A stretch of 21,056 nt of DNA from Trachipleistophora hominis. Taxonomy: Eukaryota; Microsporidia; Pleistophoridae. A model generated the notes under the pieces. It was not told where the DNA came from. It worked only from the letters and a program-made list of their open reading frames with translations, and made no database searches. Made by a program: the position numbers and the translations under genes. Where the stretch lies: NCBI GenBank assembly GCA_000316135.1, contig JH994008.1, forward strand, positions 57,226-78,281, in the 5' to 3' direction. Numbering within the stretch: the first letter of the stretch is position 1; each line of letters starts with the position of its first letter. This document shows positions 19,660-21,056 of this stretch, piece by piece.

Positions 19660-19926
19660 ATGCAAATAATACAATTCCTACGCACACTCAAAACCAAAAG
19701 ATTAACAATCGAAACAAAAGAAAAAACGATCATCAAAGGCACACTAACAAAAATAGACAAGAAAATGAACATCTACCTAACAAATGCAACCATACATAAT
19801 GAACCGGTCGATAGTTATTTCATAAGAGGCACGCAGGTTAGATACGTAATAGTAGAGGAGAGTGAAGTGTTTGGTGGGGTTGAGAAGAGAAAGTGTGTGG
19901 ATGAGGAACGGAAAAGAATGCGGTAG
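19660..19926 (+). CDS. SMD1: Spliceosomal core protein SmD1
   Basis: Subunit of the heptameric Sm ring that assembles on U-snRNAs. The 88-residue protein matches SmD1 along its length. FLxxL and TIETKEKTxxKGTLTKID fit the N-terminal helix and the Sm1 motif, with D33, M36 and N37 at the RNA-binding positions (IDxxMNxxL). EPV follows, then the Sm2 motif FIRGTQVRYVIV, with I55-R56-G57. The C-terminus is a short basic stretch (KRKCVDEERKRMR) instead of the long Arg-Gly tail of animal SmD1. Its presence fits a lineage that still splices a few introns. Oddly, the first half of the coding strand is rich in A and C and the second half in A, G and T, so codon choice changes part-way through. The start has CCCCCTATAAATT about 20 nt upstream. 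Confidence 0.92.
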   Translation: MQIIQFLRTLKTKRLTIETKEKTIIKGTLTKIDKKMNIYLTNATIHNEPVDSYFIRGTQVRYVIVEESEVFGGVEKRKCVDEERKRMR

Positions 19927-20101
19927 GCTGTTGTTGATGGGCTGTACGTGGTATTGATGGTGATATGCGTATGGTTAATGTTCTATTAAATACGTTGTAA
20001 ATGTTAACGGTTGGTTGTTAATGTTTTGTTGTGGGATGATCTTTTGTTGGTGTTAAAGGCAGTTGTTACTTAGAGAGAATGTTTTGATGGTAGTAGTATT
20101 G
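19927..20101 (+). other. G/T-rich, C-poor sequence downstream of SmD1
   Basis: This is the mirror image in composition of the C-rich tract upstream: many TGTTG, GATGG and GGTTG strings and few C. No coding frame is seen. It probably includes the SmD1 3' end. Confidence 0.6.
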
Positions 20102-20209
20102 TAATAAATACTCTATTGATCTATGATGGTAATAAATACTCTATTGATATACGATGGTAATATATACTCTATTGATCTATGATGGTAATAAATATTGTAA
20201 TTAATATTT
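20102..20209 (+). repeat. 28-bp tandem repeat, three full copies plus a partial
   Basis: Units begin at 20102, 20130 and 20158, and a truncated one at 20186. The unit starts TAATAAATACTCTATTGAT and ends ATGATGG. Copies differ at only one to three positions, so this array is recent. Each unit ends in TGATGG or CGATGG. No coding frame is implied, since 28 is not a multiple of three. Confidence 0.9.
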
Positions 20210-20343
20210 CTTTACGTTGAATACAAGCATTCAATGTAATATTACATTGTTAAATGTAATAAATAATTACCCTTGATATTCTGTTACGTATTAATTAAAG
20301 ATTAACCTCTTATAATAGACAAGTATTACACAGAATATAAATG

Positions 20344-20397
20344 GTACTGTAACAATAATATCTGTAAGAAGTACTGTAACAATTATATCTGTAAGAG
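20344..20397 (+). repeat. 27-bp direct tandem duplication
   Basis: GTACTGTAACAATAATATCT plus GTAAGAA (20344-20370) is followed at once by a copy (20371-20397) with two substitutions. It lies about 150 bp past the 28-bp array. Confidence 0.88.
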
Positions 20398-21056
20398 TAT
20401 GCGTTAACATTGTTCTATGCATTGTTATAAATTCATAGTATTATTATAAATTATTTTTGATTCTTTGTTCTAAGTAATGTACGATATAAATATTAATGGT
20501 TACTTCTTTGTTATGAGGTATTTAAGTATTGGTACTGTATTATCTTTGTAATGTTTAGAAAGTTATTATCATATGGCTTGATGGTTAACTATACGGTCAT
20601 AATGGGACTAGAGAGATTGATTTACTTCCTTGGTATACTTTAACATTATGAAAATTGTATTTCTTTGTAAAAATGTTCTTTCATTGTAATTCGTATTGTT
20701 TGTCCTTTTAAGTGGCATTCTTTAGCGTAAGTACAGAATAAATCACTTTCATTCTATAACGTTTGTGTGAATGATACGTAGCAATGTATAACCCATGCTA
20801 AGAATTATCTTTACCATATTTTATGGATGTAAAAATGTAGAATGGTCGTTAAGGTAATGCATTAATAATGGTAGAGAGTACACATGCTGGTATGATTTGT
20901 TTTATATGTGGTGTAGGACATACTGTTAAGTAGTACTTGGTTGAAGAAAAATATTACGATCCGTATAAAATTAATAGGTGTGAGGAAAATTATTATTATG
21001 GTGTAACAATTCTTATTATAGAAATATCACGGTTGTATGCCTATTACAATCTACCC
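20398..21056. other. AT-rich right-hand flank, G-biased on the plus strand
   Basis: No gene is recognised. ATGGT and GTAATG strings are frequent and G still exceeds C, continuing the composition seen after SmD1. Confidence 0.5.

Noticed and set aside
19524..19772. 82-codon minus-strand ORF over the C-rich repeats
   Set aside because: It arises from the G-free strand bias and overlaps the certain SmD1 gene.
1..21056. tRNA, rRNA or CRISPR-like elements
   Set aside because: No convincing B-box with a paired A-box was found by eye on either strand, no rRNA-like blocks were seen, and the only regular arrays are tandem minisatellites without spacers.

Overview
The window reads as a stretch of an AT-rich, gene-poor microsporidian nuclear genome. 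The genes are intronless, short for their families and fungal-like. An alternative oxidase (AOX) and a TIM22-family translocase, both proteins of the mitosome, lie about 2 kb apart. Several genes have a C-run just before the ATG and an AATAAA-like signal at or just after the stop codon, which is the microsporidian pattern of very short untranslated regions. AOX combined with kilobases of gene-free, AT-rich spacer fits the Trachipleistophora/Vavraia group better than compact Encephalitozoon-like genomes. That placement is inference.

Layout. Positions 1-1219 hold no intact gene but contain a decayed coding fragment (copy A, about 225-560, minus). Positions 1220-1681 (minus) encode a small predicted secreted protein with a weak Hsp20-like look. 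About 3 kb without a recognisable gene follows. Positions 4634-6025 (plus) encode a two-finger GATA factor with a tyrosine-rich repeat tail. AOX (7171-8127, plus) converges on a three-RRM RNA-binding protein (8246-8983, minus). Behind the RRM gene is copy B (about 9032-9420, minus) of the same family as copy A, then TIM22 (9912-10313, minus) and a doubtful ORF (10737-11120, minus). A WOPR-domain (Gti1/Pac2/Wor1-like) regulator lies at 13544-14248. Another 4 kb desert follows, then a ubiquitin-conjugating enzyme closest to RAD6/UBC2 (18490-18948) and an SmD1 spliceosomal core protein (19660-19926). SmD1 is flanked by C-rich degenerate repeats upstream and by G-rich sequence with 28-bp and 27-bp tandem repeats downstream.

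How the genes relate. There is no operon. AOX and TIM22 both serve the mitosome: one is a terminal oxidase and the other is a carrier-type import component. GATA and WOPR proteins are sequence-specific regulators, and WOPR proteins in fungi control morphological or stage switches. The RRM protein and SmD1 act in RNA processing, and the E2 acts in protein ubiquitylation.

Most interesting points: (1) two diverged copies of an unrecognised coding sequence, with the same frame change and an in-frame TAG at equivalent places; (2) a sharp C-to-G strand-composition switch inside the SmD1 gene, with a 166-nt G-free run upstream; (3) a near-identical AGCCCCT(C/G)ATG start motif on two genes, plus an orphan AGCCCCT in the desert; (4) the GATA factor's 23-residue Tyr-rich tandem repeats.
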